Positions 13,495-25,565 of a stretch of 64,000 bases of DNA are shown piece by piece. A program made the position numbers and the translations under genes. Below the pieces are notes generated by a model. The model did not search any database. It was not told where the DNA came from and saw nothing but the letters and a program-made list of their open reading frames with translations. The first letter of the stretch is position 1; the number at the start of each line of letters is the position of its first letter. Source of the stretch: Himantopus leucocephalus (lineage: Eukaryota; Chordata; Aves; Charadriiformes; Recurvirostridae); contig RSEF01000006.1 of NCBI GenBank assembly GCA_003993805.1, forward strand, positions 31,042,453-31,106,452. The letters are read 5' to 3'.

Positions 13495-14076
13495 CTACAA
13501 CCTCCTTTTAGGTAGCTGTAGAGAGTGATAAGGTCTCCTCTGAGCCTCCTTTTCTGCAGGCTAAACAACCCCAATTCCCTCAGCTGCTCCTCATAAGACT
13601 TGTGCTCTAGATGATTCTTGAGCTTGGTTGCCCTTCTTTGACACGCTCCAGCACCTTTATGACTTTCCTGTAGTGAGGGGCCCAAAATTGAACACAGTAT
13701 TTGGGGTGGCGCCTCACCACAATCACTGCCCTAGTCCTGCTGGCCACACTATTCCTGATACAGGCCAGGATGCCATTGGCCGCCTTGGCCACCTGGGCAC
13801 ACTGCTGGCTCATGTTCAGCTGGCTGTTGACAAAAAACCCCAGGTCCTTTTTGCCACGAGGCAGCTTTCCAGCCACTCTTCCCCAAGCCTGTAGTGCTGC
13901 ATGGTTGTGACCCAAGTGCAAGATCTGGCACTTGGCCTTGTTGAACTTCATGCCATTGGCCTTGGCCCATCAATCCAGCCTGTCTATATCTCACTGTAGA
14001 GCCTTCCTACCCTCAAGCAGATTGATGCTCCAACCTAACTTGGTGTCATCTGCAAACTTATTGAGAGTGCACTCAA
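13495..14076 (-). repeat. CR1 LINE, minus strand (outer copy, part 2)
   Basis: The sequence resumes at ctacaacctccttttaggta and continues the minus-strand CR1 that broke off at 13330. Minus-strand reading gives MKFNKAKCQILHLG, LGFFVNSQLNMSQQCAQVAK and ANGILACIRNSVASRTRAVI, the C-terminal part of CR1 ORF2, with stops and frameshifts. It ends around actcaatg at 14076. The two parts together form a roughly 880-base 3' fragment of one element. Confidence 0.9.
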
Positions 14077-17000
14077 TGTGACAGTGTTGATTAGAAATGT
14101 GATTTTGCTATAAAATCATACTGGGAAACATTCTAATAATGTATGAATACATTATATGTAGTTATAGTGTAGGATGTCAAGGTGTCCTGTTGGAGTGTGG
14201 ACCCTGAAGTAAAATTCAGCTTGGGTTTTTCTCTGCCAGCATCAGCTGGGTCACCTCAAAACTGGTGCATTTCTGAGGTGTGTTTCATCATGTAAGTAGT
14301 TTGTGTGGCTGGCAAATTTAGTCTCGGAGCCACCTCTGTATCATCTGGTAACCGTTTAATCTACACTAGGGAGGAGTATGAATCTTTTTCTTATAATGAA
14401 ATAATGTGGTACAACTTGTTCTTGAAGTAGAAGCCTTTTTAATAGGAAGAAAAGCCCCTGGATTCCTTGTACTTTTCAGTGACTAAAAATTCTGCTAGTC
14501 AGTTTGGGGTGAATAGTATCACTCCATGTGCTTGGTAACTGTTTCTATTAAAAGCAGTACACGCTTCCATGTGCTAGATATTATATGCCGATACATACAG
14601 AGACAGTGGTAAATACAACAATACCGTATCTTCCACTTACTATCTGTATAATACCTTAAGAGTGCATGACATTTTACAGAGGAAAGTATTTTATTCTTTA
14701 CTCCATAAAGTTTACCATCCTTATTGGACTTAATACAACAAATAAAACACACAGAAGAATGCAATATTGATAAACAATGTTGAAAATCATACTGCATTTG
14801 CTGTTTGTCACTTTCTTCTTGGAACTGTACAGTAAGTCTGGAAATTTGGGTACTTCGAAATGCTCAAAAGAAGTTTGAAGATGACTAATTCTCTTTGACT
14901 CTTTACCAAAAAACACCAGAAATTGGTTGGTTAACTGTCTGTATTTTGTTTTAACCGATCTGTACAGGGAAATTCAAATCAGAAATTTAAAGCTAAGCAA
15001 AAGTATTATTCTTGCGCAATGTTCCGTTCAGTGTTCAGTAGTCATTGAGAAGGCTAGGAGGAGATAAGAGGGAAGGCTATTTGTAACGTGCTTCCTTCCC
15101 CCTTTTTTTTCTTGTTCTCTATTGAAAAGACCTGCCAGTTTGACAAATACCGTCAGCACGAAAGGAATTATATCTCCAGCCCCTCAAGGGTTTCTTATCT
15201 CAAATGCAGCCTTTATTATGGTTTTATGGTTTTGCTTCAGCATTAAATCCCACTTTTTCTTAAATAGATTTCTAAGTACAGGAAACACTATATATTTGTA
15301 TATATGTTTGTGAAAATACAAAAATAATGTGAAACACTTTCCAAGATTAGATGATAATTTACTGTGGGTTTTTTAAATTGTTTCCTTTACCATCAAAGGC
15401 ACATGAGCTCAGACATGCTGTTTCTGTTAATGTGCAATGACCTACAACAGCAAGAACTTGGTTTTAAAGTGTAACGGCAAGATTTTGCTGGTTGGTTGTA
15501 GTGTTAAAATGTTTGCTTTTTATAGCTTTTAATATGGAAACATTTTCTTGAAATAGAAATTGAATTCATAATTGTTGATGACATTTCCAGTAAATAATAT
15601 TGCTCTTAGTCTGAATTTCTTACATAATTCAGACACCATGGAGGGATCAAATGCCAGTGTTATGCTGGGATATGCGGAATATGCAACTTTTAAATACAAT
15701 ACTTTTCCTGCCTTCATTTGAAACTTGTGATCATAAGTAATTAATTGGTGCCCTAGTACTGTGGTCTCTTCTGTTGAAGCTGTTTCAGAAACAAATAGAA
15801 CGGTGGAAGTACATACATATTAGAGACGTTAAGTCGAGAAAATAAAGAAAGAACAATTGTGAAAGATGACGTGTACTAATAATACCATAATTTTCTGATA
15901 GTATAATGTTAACAGTGATAGGGACAGAAGGCAGAAGTTGAGAAAGAGGCAAGATTTTGGGGATGCATTGGTCCTATAAGACAGCGAATTAAACTTACTG
16001 TACTTTATTTTTCTTCAAACTACTAAATTAATTCCAAGTCCACCATCTGATGTTGAAATTATTGCTGTTTGGACCATCTGTGTTACTCTGGTAATAGTGT
16101 GCTTTTGGTCCTGTTTCCAATTTATAAATAGATGTAATTGATTTATCTCTCACAGCCACAGTCTCACTCTGAGTCTCTTTATGGGCTCAGGCTGTGATGC
16201 CGTGGAAGCCTAAGTCAATCTAGCGGCGTATTCCTGTAGTTTTGCCTGTAGCCATGCTGTCCTGCCCCCTCTCATGTGCTGAGTCCACCCTTGTGTGACC
16301 TTGCACCGAGCTGTTTCAGCACAGTATGCCGACAGGACGCTAACTGGACAAAGTGCTGCTGTGAAATAATTTTCTGCATTAGAAATGCCAGAGCAGCAGC
16401 ACTGGCAGAGGTGAACTGTTCTGACAGTGGGAAGGAGAGCAGGACCAGTGTAGCCAGAAGTTAGTGACTTAGGCTTTGTGTGACACCAGCCTGGAAGACA
16501 ATCCTCTTGGATTTCCTAGTATCAATTTTTGTTGTTTTAATCTGGGGACGGAGGGAAGAGAGGTGTTTGGGTTTCTTTTTTTTTTTTTTTAATTTATTTT
16601 TTTAACCTTAAACACACTTCCTTGAAATACGTGGTCTGATGGTGCTATAGATATGATTAAAAAATAAAGGGATAACTTGCATAAATGATTCCACATTTTA
16701 AAATTAAGTATACCTCATTTAGATGTGGCTGCCATTGAAATCTTACCGGTAAATGAATTCAGCAATATTAGGTAAAAGCCAACCTGTGCAATAATTGCAT
16801 TAAGCCCTGGAAACAGTTAGGTTTCAGATGTGCTCCTCGCAGTCTTCCTGTATGTCAGCGACCTTTTCTGACTGTTGGTCTCTATAGGATACTTCTGCTT
16901 TTTTGTGGTACTAACTCTGACTGCAGCTTCTACAGGCATGTATTCCATTTACTTCTGTATATTATGGAGAGTGTACTGAGCAAATTGGTCATTTTTATTG

Positions 17001-18842
17001 TGTCTTAGTGTCCGCATGGATAGCTTTGTGACTGGTTTAAAAGAAAAAGTGTCATCTTGTTATTCTGGCTTCAACCACGTTAAGGCAAAATGCAAGTAAG
17101 TTTTCATTGAGAATATCTGAAAGGACAATATAATTATCAAAGACCTAAATATATATGTGTCTGTATACTTTTTTATATATCTACATGAAAATAGATAAAT
17201 AAAGCTACACTTTTTTTTGGGTTACATTGGAGAGGTCTCTCTCCTCTTAACTCCTTTTCAACTTTGGATTTAATCCGTATCTTCATATATAGCAGATTAT
17301 TTTTTTTTTAAATGACAAAACTGTAACCCTCTGTCTGATATGAAAATTTTCCTGCAAGTTTACCCTACCTATCTCCAAAACCTGTTATGATGACAAATTC
17401 GAGAAATACTTTGCCTCCTCAGTAAAAAAGTACTTTATTTGCTCTATTTTAAAGGGATTTTCTAGAAGCTTCAATCTCTTGGTGCTCCCTATTTCTACTA
17501 CTTTGGGATATAAATATTTGTGGCCAGTAAATTTCAAGTAGGGAATGATGAAGAAAGGACTAATTGTTCCAAAGAACTAAAATGAAACCACACCAAAACC
17601 CCATCCGTAAATGCTCCTACAGCAGTGCTAACAGAAATGTGCTTGAACGGTTAACTTGAACTGAAGATACTGAAACAACAGTCCTCTCAAATATTTGGTG
17701 AAAGGAAAGTATTTAGTAGCGTACTTAAATCAAGATACCAAAAGTAAGACGATAATGAGATGGACTGCACATCTGGAGGAGTGGTAGTTTATCTTAAAGC
17801 ACTTATGAAAAGAAATAAGTTTACTGTTGCAGATGTTCAATGAAATACGTATGAATTGAAATCCTTTGGCTAATTTGAGGGTGTGTAATGTTGGGGCAAT
17901 ATTACTGATCATTTAATGACAATGATGGCAGTGGTTGTCATTGTGGTTGTTGAACCGGGCTGTGAAGGCAGAGAAATGTATGATAAAGGGACACTTCTGT
18001 GAGTGTCCTCTAGCCTCAATAAATGCTATGGTAGATAAGTGTTGCTGACAGGTTCTTGGAGCACCTACTCAACAAATGCATTTAAAAGGAGTATCTGTTG
18101 ATTTATTCTTAAGCAATGCGAATATGGCTTCTTAGAACTAGTGACTGCAGGGTGCTCAAATCCTGCAATTTCTAGAAGTGTAGAGGAATCTTTAGGCATA
18201 TTAATCCTTTCTCCAGAAAATCCATCGGTGATCCATTTAAAAGGGGTTCTACCTAAAAATCCAAAGCCTACTTAAAAAGAAATGAAAAGAAGGACTAAAA
18301 ATTACAAAATGGCATTCATGGAGTGTTTCAACTGTGTGTGTGTTTGATCTGTGATATATGTTGATAAATGCATATCACTGCAAATAAAGACTCTAGAAGG
18401 ACCCAATGAAGTCCAAATAAATTACATGTTTAAACAGCAGAATAAAGTAGATTATTAGGAGTAGAAAAAAGCAGCTTAGTACAGAAAAAAAGTCTAGCAA
18501 ATCCTGCTGATTTTGCAGAACAACTTAAAAAAACCCTGATATTAAGAATGGTTTTAAATATGTCAGTCAAATTTTGTTTCCGAATTCGTGAGACCAGTAA
18601 GTGATGAAAGCATGTTAAGAACATTTGAAAGTCATGAGGTGTAGATGGTCTGTTTTTACAGTGGAGGCAGGGGGGGTTACCTGCACTGATCCCTCTGGGA
18701 AAGGAGGGTAAATAGGCAATAAAATTAGTTGAACTTTAAAATACAAAAGAGTGCCTGATAAAATCCATTTTGCATATATTTTGCTTAAAACTTTTGGAAT
18801 TATTTTATGTACGTTTTCATCTGCTTTTATTTTGTCTTTCAG

Positions 18843-18927
18843 CTTGTGATGAATGGAAGATTTTGCCAAAACCTAATCTGCATCGAGATGTCAACAGATT
18901 TGGTCACACTGCTGTTGTCAGTAATGG
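18843..18927 (+). CDS. ATRNL1: ATRNL1 exon: Kelch repeat segment (CDEWKILPKPN)
   Basis: The exon encodes 27 codons from CDEWKILPKPNLHRDVNRFG through HTAVVSNG, with two bases before and two after. It follows the strong acceptor tattttgtctttcag and ends before donor gtaaat at 18928. RFGHTAV is the start of a Kelch blade and pairs with the double-glycine motif in the next exon. The CT at its start needs a preceding G to make alanine, as expected from the family's DIACDEW; that G must come from the exon not seen upstream. Confidence 0.95.
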
Positions 18928-20757
18928 GTAAATGAAGTGCATTTTAAATTTTCCTGACTGTTTTTCTGAATGAAAAAACTGGGGCAGAAATAATAGCTAT
19001 GTGAAATATGGTTCAATGACATACAACTGGTGTAATTTATTAACATGAAAAGTAGTGCTCATCAGGGACTTTACTTGTCTTAGGTAATTATTACAGCTAA
19101 TCATCAATTTGACATGCTGTGGAATCTGTTCAATGGCATTTTATGTGAACCTTCATGTGTACTGAGGTGTTTTCTCAGTATTGTGAACTACACTGAATGT
19201 GAAATTCAGTACCAACTATAGTCCTCACTTAGATGTAATGGGAAAATTTTTTTTCTATTTGCAGCATGCTATAATTCCTTTTTCTTCTACAATCATAAAA
19301 TAAAAAAACACGTCACTAAATTTTGCTTCGAAAAAGCAAGATTTTTAAGATACTGATACAGTGATCATTATTAACCACTTGCAGGAAGAAAAGCCTGGCA
19401 GCATCTAGACGATATTAAGTGTATTGCTTGTCCTCTAGAAAATGTAGCATACTTTCATGTCATTTGCTGAGTAGAGGAGCTCAGTAAAGTTTCATCTTCT
19501 AGAAAGAGGAGGTGGAGTGGATCTGGAGTTTGCTGGATTTGGTGGCTGAACTTTCTGCTTCCCCAACGCCCAAAGATAAAATTGTCTCCTTTTTGGTGGA
19601 AAAGTTGTAGAAAACTGTAGTCAGGTTTAAAAAAAATTTCTACTGTTTGGTTGTGTGAATTTTACTATCGCTTGTTGCCGAATAGCCTATATTTGACAGT
19701 TGCAGTGCTACAGCTGATTGTGCCATAATGTGTACTACTGATCATTCCTCTTCTACGTGATTCATCACCCTAATAAACTCGCTATTTAAGTATATGTGGG
19801 CAACTTACAGATTCTCTACACATGGATGTTGTAAGGTCAGAAATAATGGAGGTGACAAGTAACACAACAAATAAGAGTTTACCAGATTTTAACAAAAATA
19901 GCAGTAAGTTGTAATTCTGTACACAGAGCACTTGAAATTAATCAATGAACAAATTACTTCATTAAGAGAAAATTGCTTGGAATTAATGAATTCAGCAGCT
20001 GGTAGTTTTTAATTTTGATTTGTGTTTAAGACATCTGAGCTATGTCTGATACTTTGAGAATCATCACTTTCAATGAATTAGATTCAAGGTGAAAATGCCT
20101 ATTTTTTTTTTTTTTCTGAACTTAATGGTATTTGTAGTAGGGTTTTATGTACAAAAAAGTGTAGTGCGAGATAGTCTCCAAAGATTTCTTCTGTTAGTAC
20201 CTGTATGATTATTTCTGTTTTAAGAGTATACGATGCAACAGATATACAGGTTCTTTATTACTGAGCCTGTTAATTTTAAATGAGAAGGGTAAGATCTCAA
20301 GTCTAGTCTTCTGGTTCTGATGTCAGCAGCTATACCATATATATTACCACAGAGAAATAACTATCTGCCAATTATTGCTGCTGTCTTTGAAACCTTCTTG
20401 AAGAAAAATGTCCTAATTTCCCATTATTTCACACTCTGTTCTCATTATCTAACTCCAAAAACGAGTCCATAGCTCTTCTTTCTTCTTTCTAGATGTTTGC
20501 TATATGTCACTCACTAATACATATAGTACAGTGCACTTTGAGCAATATTTTTGTCAGTCTAAACTTCCATGGAGAAATACATTGAAAAACTAATCAATAA
20601 TGGAGCCACGGACAGAGTCTTTATCAGAGAGAGATGATGAACGTTTCTTATAATATTCTGTGTTGTTTTTTTAATTGTATATCAAGACAGACAAGCAATC
20701 AAGAAAATGTATCTATAGCTGCAATAACAATTATATTTACTTGCTTTTTCCTGATAG
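18928..20757 (+). other. Intron
   Basis: 1.8 kb of AT-rich sequence between gtaaat and the acceptor gctttttcctgatag. I see no recognisable repeat or gene in it. Confidence 0.85.
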
Positions 20758-20966
20758 GTCCATGTATATATTTGGGGGTTTTTCAAGTGTTCTTTTGAAT
20801 GACATCCTTGTGTACAAGCCTCCAAACTGTGAAGCATTCAGAGACGAAGAGCTGTGTAAAAATGCTCGTCCAGGGATAAGGTGTCTGTGGAACAAGAAAC
20901 ATTGTGAATCCTGGGAATCTGGACATGCTAATAACATCCTTAGAGCAAAATGTCCTAAGAAAACAG
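20758..20966 (+). CDS. ATRNL1: ATRNL1 exon: last Kelch blade and start of cysteine-rich PSI region
   Basis: The exon encodes 69 codons. The first base completes the glycine begun in the previous exon, then SMYIFGGFSSVLLNDILVYK finishes the Kelch blade (IFGG signature). From PPNCEAFRDEELCKN onward comes a cysteine-rich segment with C-WN-C spacing, the first PSI-like (plexin-semaphorin-integrin) repeat. The donor gtaagt at 20967 leaves one base, G, to be joined to CT of the next exon. Reading this frame back from 20675 into the intron stays open but has no family resemblance, so the exon start is set by the acceptor and phase. Confidence 0.96.
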
Positions 20967-23421
20967 GTAAGTGAATGCTAGTCTTACAGTGTCAGATTTG
21001 CAATATTGATGTAGGAGATGGAGGGGGGGGAAAACCTCAAACAGCTGCCAAAAAACAACCAAGTGGAACTAATCATTGGACTGCTAAGACTGTTCCTCTC
21101 TGAGAATACCCAATGCAAGAGATTTATGGATTAATTTTTAAAATAATTCCATTCTGGATTTTTTTTTAAAGTTTTGAATAGAGGGAAGTAGGTGCAAAAG
21201 AGCACAACAGAACATAAGTGATATAAAACATAAGAGGGTTCAAAGAGGAGAATTTACTTCATTGGGGAGCTAAAGCATAAAATGACTTTAGATTGGATTT
21301 GTCTCAGTGTGTTTGAAGCATTTATGAAAGGGTGAGCTGTGAAATATTGTAAGTGAATTAATTTTCCTCTTTATCCACCTTCTCCTCTTTCAGAATATAT
21401 ATATATATGTGTGTGTGCATACACACACACATGTATATAAAAGCCTTCATATTTTTTTGATTCCAAGAAAGCATAACAGCAGTCAGAGCCCAGGTGGGCG
21501 CTGCAAGTGATACCTGGCGTTAGAGGCATATGGCACTCTCGTGTCTGTATGTACCAGTAAGAGAGAGGGAAAGCGTTGCTGCTTTAAGTAGATTACCTAT
21601 AAAACAGGAGCATTTGTATAGAAGAGTATAGGACAGTCACAGCTGGAAACAAACTTGAGGCAAACAAGCCCTTTGCTGCAGCATGTCAAAATGGGTTCGA
21701 GTTTATCATGTGCATGTCTGTGTGGCATTGTGATACCTATATTGTTGGAAACAGCAATTTAGCGTTATGAATAATTGTTGCACCCTATTCCTAAGTATTT
21801 TGGCTTGTCACAAATAAATTGCTTGTGAAAGTGTTTTTCTTATGCTTCACATGAACAGAGTATGCATCCCTGGTACATACACCTGCTGTTTTTTCTGTGC
21901 ATCTTTCCTTTCAGCACAGTATAAAATTGCTAACCAAACTTTGGCTGTGTGCTACATTTGCAAGCTACCATACAATTAAACTGCCAGTCTACTTTTAATG
22001 CTTGTTGAAAAACTATTAGCTCTGCCATTAATCAATGCTTCAAGACAGTTTATTTTTCTGTTAGCTGTTATTTGTTTCTGAACTGGATATAAAGTTGCAA
22101 ACTCAAAAAAAGGTGCATTATATAAGAGGAAGGTTATCCAGGTAAAGCTTTCTGAAGAACTGCTTTTGTACAGTTTCATAACATTTAGAGATCAAGAGTC
22201 TAGCACGTTTCAGCTCTTTATAAAAAGAAAAATCTTGAGACACTAAATTCAAAAGTAATACAGATGAAAGTGGATGCTATAAAAAGCTGATCGTATCAAC
22301 AGGTGTTTAAAAACCCAAATAAAACAAAGCACAGACAGGTTGAAGGAAAATAAAAAAGTTAAAGCAGTTTGTAAAGAACAGCTACTGCAGTGGGAAGAAA
22401 CTCCATCTAAACTTTCAAGACGTGAGGTGTGTAGAATTCCAGTTCTGAAGCAGTTGTGTGGACAGCCCTGCTTCACTGCTGTCAAATCCTTCCAGTTTCA
22501 GGTGGTAATATTCTGCCAAAAGCCAATTTTTATATATTATTTTACACCACTTGGCTCAATTGTTACCTGGTTGAGAGTATTATCTGAGAAACTGCTGATA
22601 GTCAATATTAAAGGCTAAGCAGAAATTTTAGTGAGTTTGAGATCAATTCTTGGGTAGCAAGGCTTCCCTGGCAAGAGAATCTCTTAAACTTGCATGATTC
22701 CCGAGACTAAGCCAAACTGCGCAGGAGCTAAACACAGTAATCAGTGTAGGAGATGGTAGGAATTCTCCCGTTTTGGGTCATGGTGATTTTTCAAATTTTT
22801 GCATCCTTTAAACAGAAGTAATCATTTGTGTCCCAAACTGTTTTAAATAACATGAGTTTTAGTCCAAATCCTGAAGGCTCGTATTAAGGATTTAACATGA
22901 ACTCAAATATTTTTTGTAGAGAAAGGGCAGAACTAGAACTTACCGATCATTATTAGGTTTATAAATTAATTTATAAAGACTTACAATGTCCGTGTTGCTA
23001 ATATCTGTCTTAATTTTTTTTTATTTACTACTTTAACCATTGCCTTCTTGCATAGCAATCTGATATTTTAATCAGAAACCTACATCTGAAGATCTTTCTT
23101 CTGTGTTAAAGGAGTGAAGAATGAATAGTTTAAGAAATTTTCTGATACTCTGTGCTTAAGAGAGTTTGTATGCTCCAGATCAGTGAATATTCCTTTAGTT
23201 GATATAAGACTTATGAACCTTCAAATACAGTTGTTACTGAAGGAGTTTTTTAAAGGAGTAAATCTTATTAACTGAAGAGAATTAATTTCCTGCATTAACT
23301 TAAACCTTTATATATGGCTAGAGTTCAAATAAAGGATGTAACAGAAAATACTTTAAGAAAGTGTTTAAAATGTGGTATTCTCCTGTGCAATGTTTCTTTT
23401 TGACTTTCATGTGTATTACAG
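20967..23421 (+). other. Intron
   Basis: 2.5 kb. It contains a TA/TG/CA microsatellite at 21394-21440. I recognise nothing else in it. Confidence 0.85.
21394..21440. repeat. Alternating TA/TG/CA microsatellite
   Basis: An (AT)n tract followed by (GT)n, then gcatac and (AC)n, then atgtata. The GT and AC arms can pair as an imperfect hairpin, and the alternating purine-pyrimidine pattern can adopt Z-DNA in principle. Confidence 0.9.
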
Positions 23422-23540
23422 CTGCTGCAGACGACAGATGTTACCGATACGCAGACTGTGTGAGCTGTACTGCCAATACCAATGGGTGCCAGTGGTGCGA
23501 TGACAAGAAATGCATTTCAGCAAATAGTAACTGTAGCATG
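23422..23540 (+). CDS. ATRNL1: ATRNL1 exon: PSI repeat
   Basis: The exon encodes 39 codons: [15 protein letters not shown], then [20 protein letters not shown], ending in NCSM. It has the PSI signature with C-C-GCQWC-C spacing; PSI modules are small disulfide-linked spacers beside propeller or lectin domains. NCS is an N-glycosylation sequon. The acceptor follows catgtgtattacag, and the donor gtgagt at 23541 follows a complete ATG codon, so the next exon starts in phase 0. Confidence 0.96.
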
Positions 23541-24999
23541 GTGAGTCTTCACAAATCTATGATCATGTTATTAATACTGTTTCTTTTCCAGCTAAACCAG
23601 ACTCCGATTGCAGCAAGTGAAAGGGGTATAGTAGGCTAATAGTAACTTGTTTTGAACACAAACATAAACATATTTGCCTGGCTTTTGCATTAAAAATGTT
23701 GCAGAGGGCGGAGTTGGGCTGCAGCAAAGATATCTGTTCCAGGGAAAAAAGTTAATATATTCTTTAGGATTGTGTTAGCCCACTGTGTATCTCTCAGGAC
23801 AAATACTGTTATCTCCTTATTGATGACATTTGGAATATCTTGGAGTAATTATCAACTTGGATTTCATGCATATGTGGCGTACAATATGGAGGCAGAAACC
23901 GTGGAATCCCATGAAGGGTGGCTGTTTCTTTTTTTTTTATTTATTCCACTGTTCAAACAGGACTGGGTCAGTCTCGTTACTCTTGGTATTCTGATAATTG
24001 ATCACCATAGAAATGTTTTTCTTTAAGTCATGGAGTTACTTGTCATCTCATTGAAAGAATATGAGCCTCTCACCATGAGATTAACTGGCATGTGATGATT
24101 TGGTAAGATTGTTCTGCTCTTTCTAAATGAAAGCCATAAGAACATATAGATTCATACAAGTTTGTATTTTTCTATTTTTAATATTGCTTAGTGCCATGTT
24201 TTATACTTTACATTGTTGTCCACTAGCTGCTGCATCTATTGCTTGTTCATTTGATTTTTTGACAAGCTTATAATAGTCTTTTAGCTTTAAAAATTTTGCC
24301 TTTTTATATTTTTCAGCTAGCTCCAGACACCTGGCCGTACTTGAGTTCAAAATCCTTTCTTTACACACTTCCATTATTAAAAGTAGCTTGCTCTCTGGTT
24401 TGAACCCGATGCAAATCAATCTTACTCTCTGGACAGACAAATTAAGGTGTGAGTTGGATTGACTCTGACTCAAATCTTCCCCATTCAGAGTGAGCACAGC
24501 CAGCTGTAATCACTGGCATTTGTAGCTAGTCACTACTAATAAAAGCAATGCAGACACAAATTCATCAGCAGCCATGTTATAAGTCTGTCAGAGGGATTTC
24601 ACGTTCCAGGCACTAATGGTTAGTTTCCTTTGTGATCTTCAAGGGCTCTTCCTTTCCTAACACATTATACTATATTAGGTGCCAATTTTCTACCCGTGGT
24701 TTGTAACTCTTAAGCAAGGAATAGTTGCTAAGGAGCAGAACATCTTCATCCCTAATAAATGTGGAACACTGGGTATTTTAGCACAAGCTTCTCAGTTCAG
24801 TATCCTTCTTTGACAACCTTTCATAATCAAGATTGCCAGCTTAATTAGCAACTGATGCACCAGTCTTCTCTATATCATTTCCTGTCTTTTATTCAGGGTT
24901 TGAAGTGGATAGCAAAGGCTGTTAGTGGAATTACTAAAGAATGGGATAGTGAAAATTCACTGAAATGATTTCTGAAAAGAGTTACTATCATAAGTTGAA

Positions 25000-25565
25000 G
25001 GTGGCTATTGCAAAATTAGTATATTGGCTGGGAGACGATGGAGGCAGAATTTTGCAGCTATCGACATAAACCCACCAAAATAGCATCAACAGAATGGTAC
25101 CATGTGGAGAAATGGAGTGGATCAGGCTGATTATCCATTTTCATAGACTGCTACTTCTGGACTAGGCCCACAAAATGAAAATGCTGTGACAGTACTGTGA
25201 TGGTAATATAGGATAACAAGCTGTAGACTCAGAAGCACCACAAGGAGAAAGCCCGATTTTTGCAGCTGTACAAAGACCTTGATTTATTACACAGATCATA
25301 GAACATCCAGATGAGACAGACAGTAATGTTTTAGAATCTGTTGCTTTTGCTTCGTGGAAACTGGCCAGCGTACTAAAGATACGTTGGCGATCATTTTGGC
25401 ATTTGCATCATGGTCATGGATATTTGCAAAGCCGTGACCGTTCTGCTGATTGGAAGGGCTGTAAAATATGGAAATTTCCCTGAAATAACTGTTTGGACAG
25501 ATGGACTTCATAAGTAGTACTAATGCATTGATGATACACATATACCTGCCTATGCTTACCATCTG
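25000..25565 (-). pseudogene. Decayed Harbinger-like (PIF/Harbinger) DNA transposase
   Basis: The minus strand from 25562 down to 25296 is open and reads HDHDANAKMIANVSLVRWP followed by VSTKQKQQIL. This closely resembles the Harbinger/HARBI1 catalytic-core block of the form CDANxKxTNVVARWPGSTHDSxIL. Further along, after a stop and with frame changes, it reads TACYPILPSQY, reminiscent of the GDSGYPLxPxLMTP block, and then CYFGGF ... KFCLHRLP, reminiscent of the CFGxLKxRFxCLxRL block. All three appear in family order on one strand. Several stops and frameshifts show that it is dead. Terminal inverted repeats were not located. The call is based on motif resemblance only. Confidence 0.42.

Larger units (their letters stand above)
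1673..18842 (+). other. Intron(s) with an undetected Kelch exon and an assembly gap
   Basis: About 17 kb. It holds an old CR1-like copy at 5455-6015, the N gap at 4380-4479 with a CR1 scrap at its left edge, a nested CR1 pair at 13033-14076, and poly-A or poly-T runs with single Ns at 10296, 10476 and 12515. The rest, including 6016-13032 and 14077-18842, is AT-rich sequence in which I recognise nothing. Reading it for codons of the expected Kelch segment (a FARYLHSAVL-like stretch, then IFGGNTHND) found no candidate. Confidence 0.7.

Noticed and set aside
25524..25550. Plus-strand reading IDDTHIP, resembling the AIDGTHIPI block of Harbinger transposase
   Set aside because: It is on the opposite strand to the stronger DANAK...RWP block and is followed by unrelated residues, so it is more likely coincidence.
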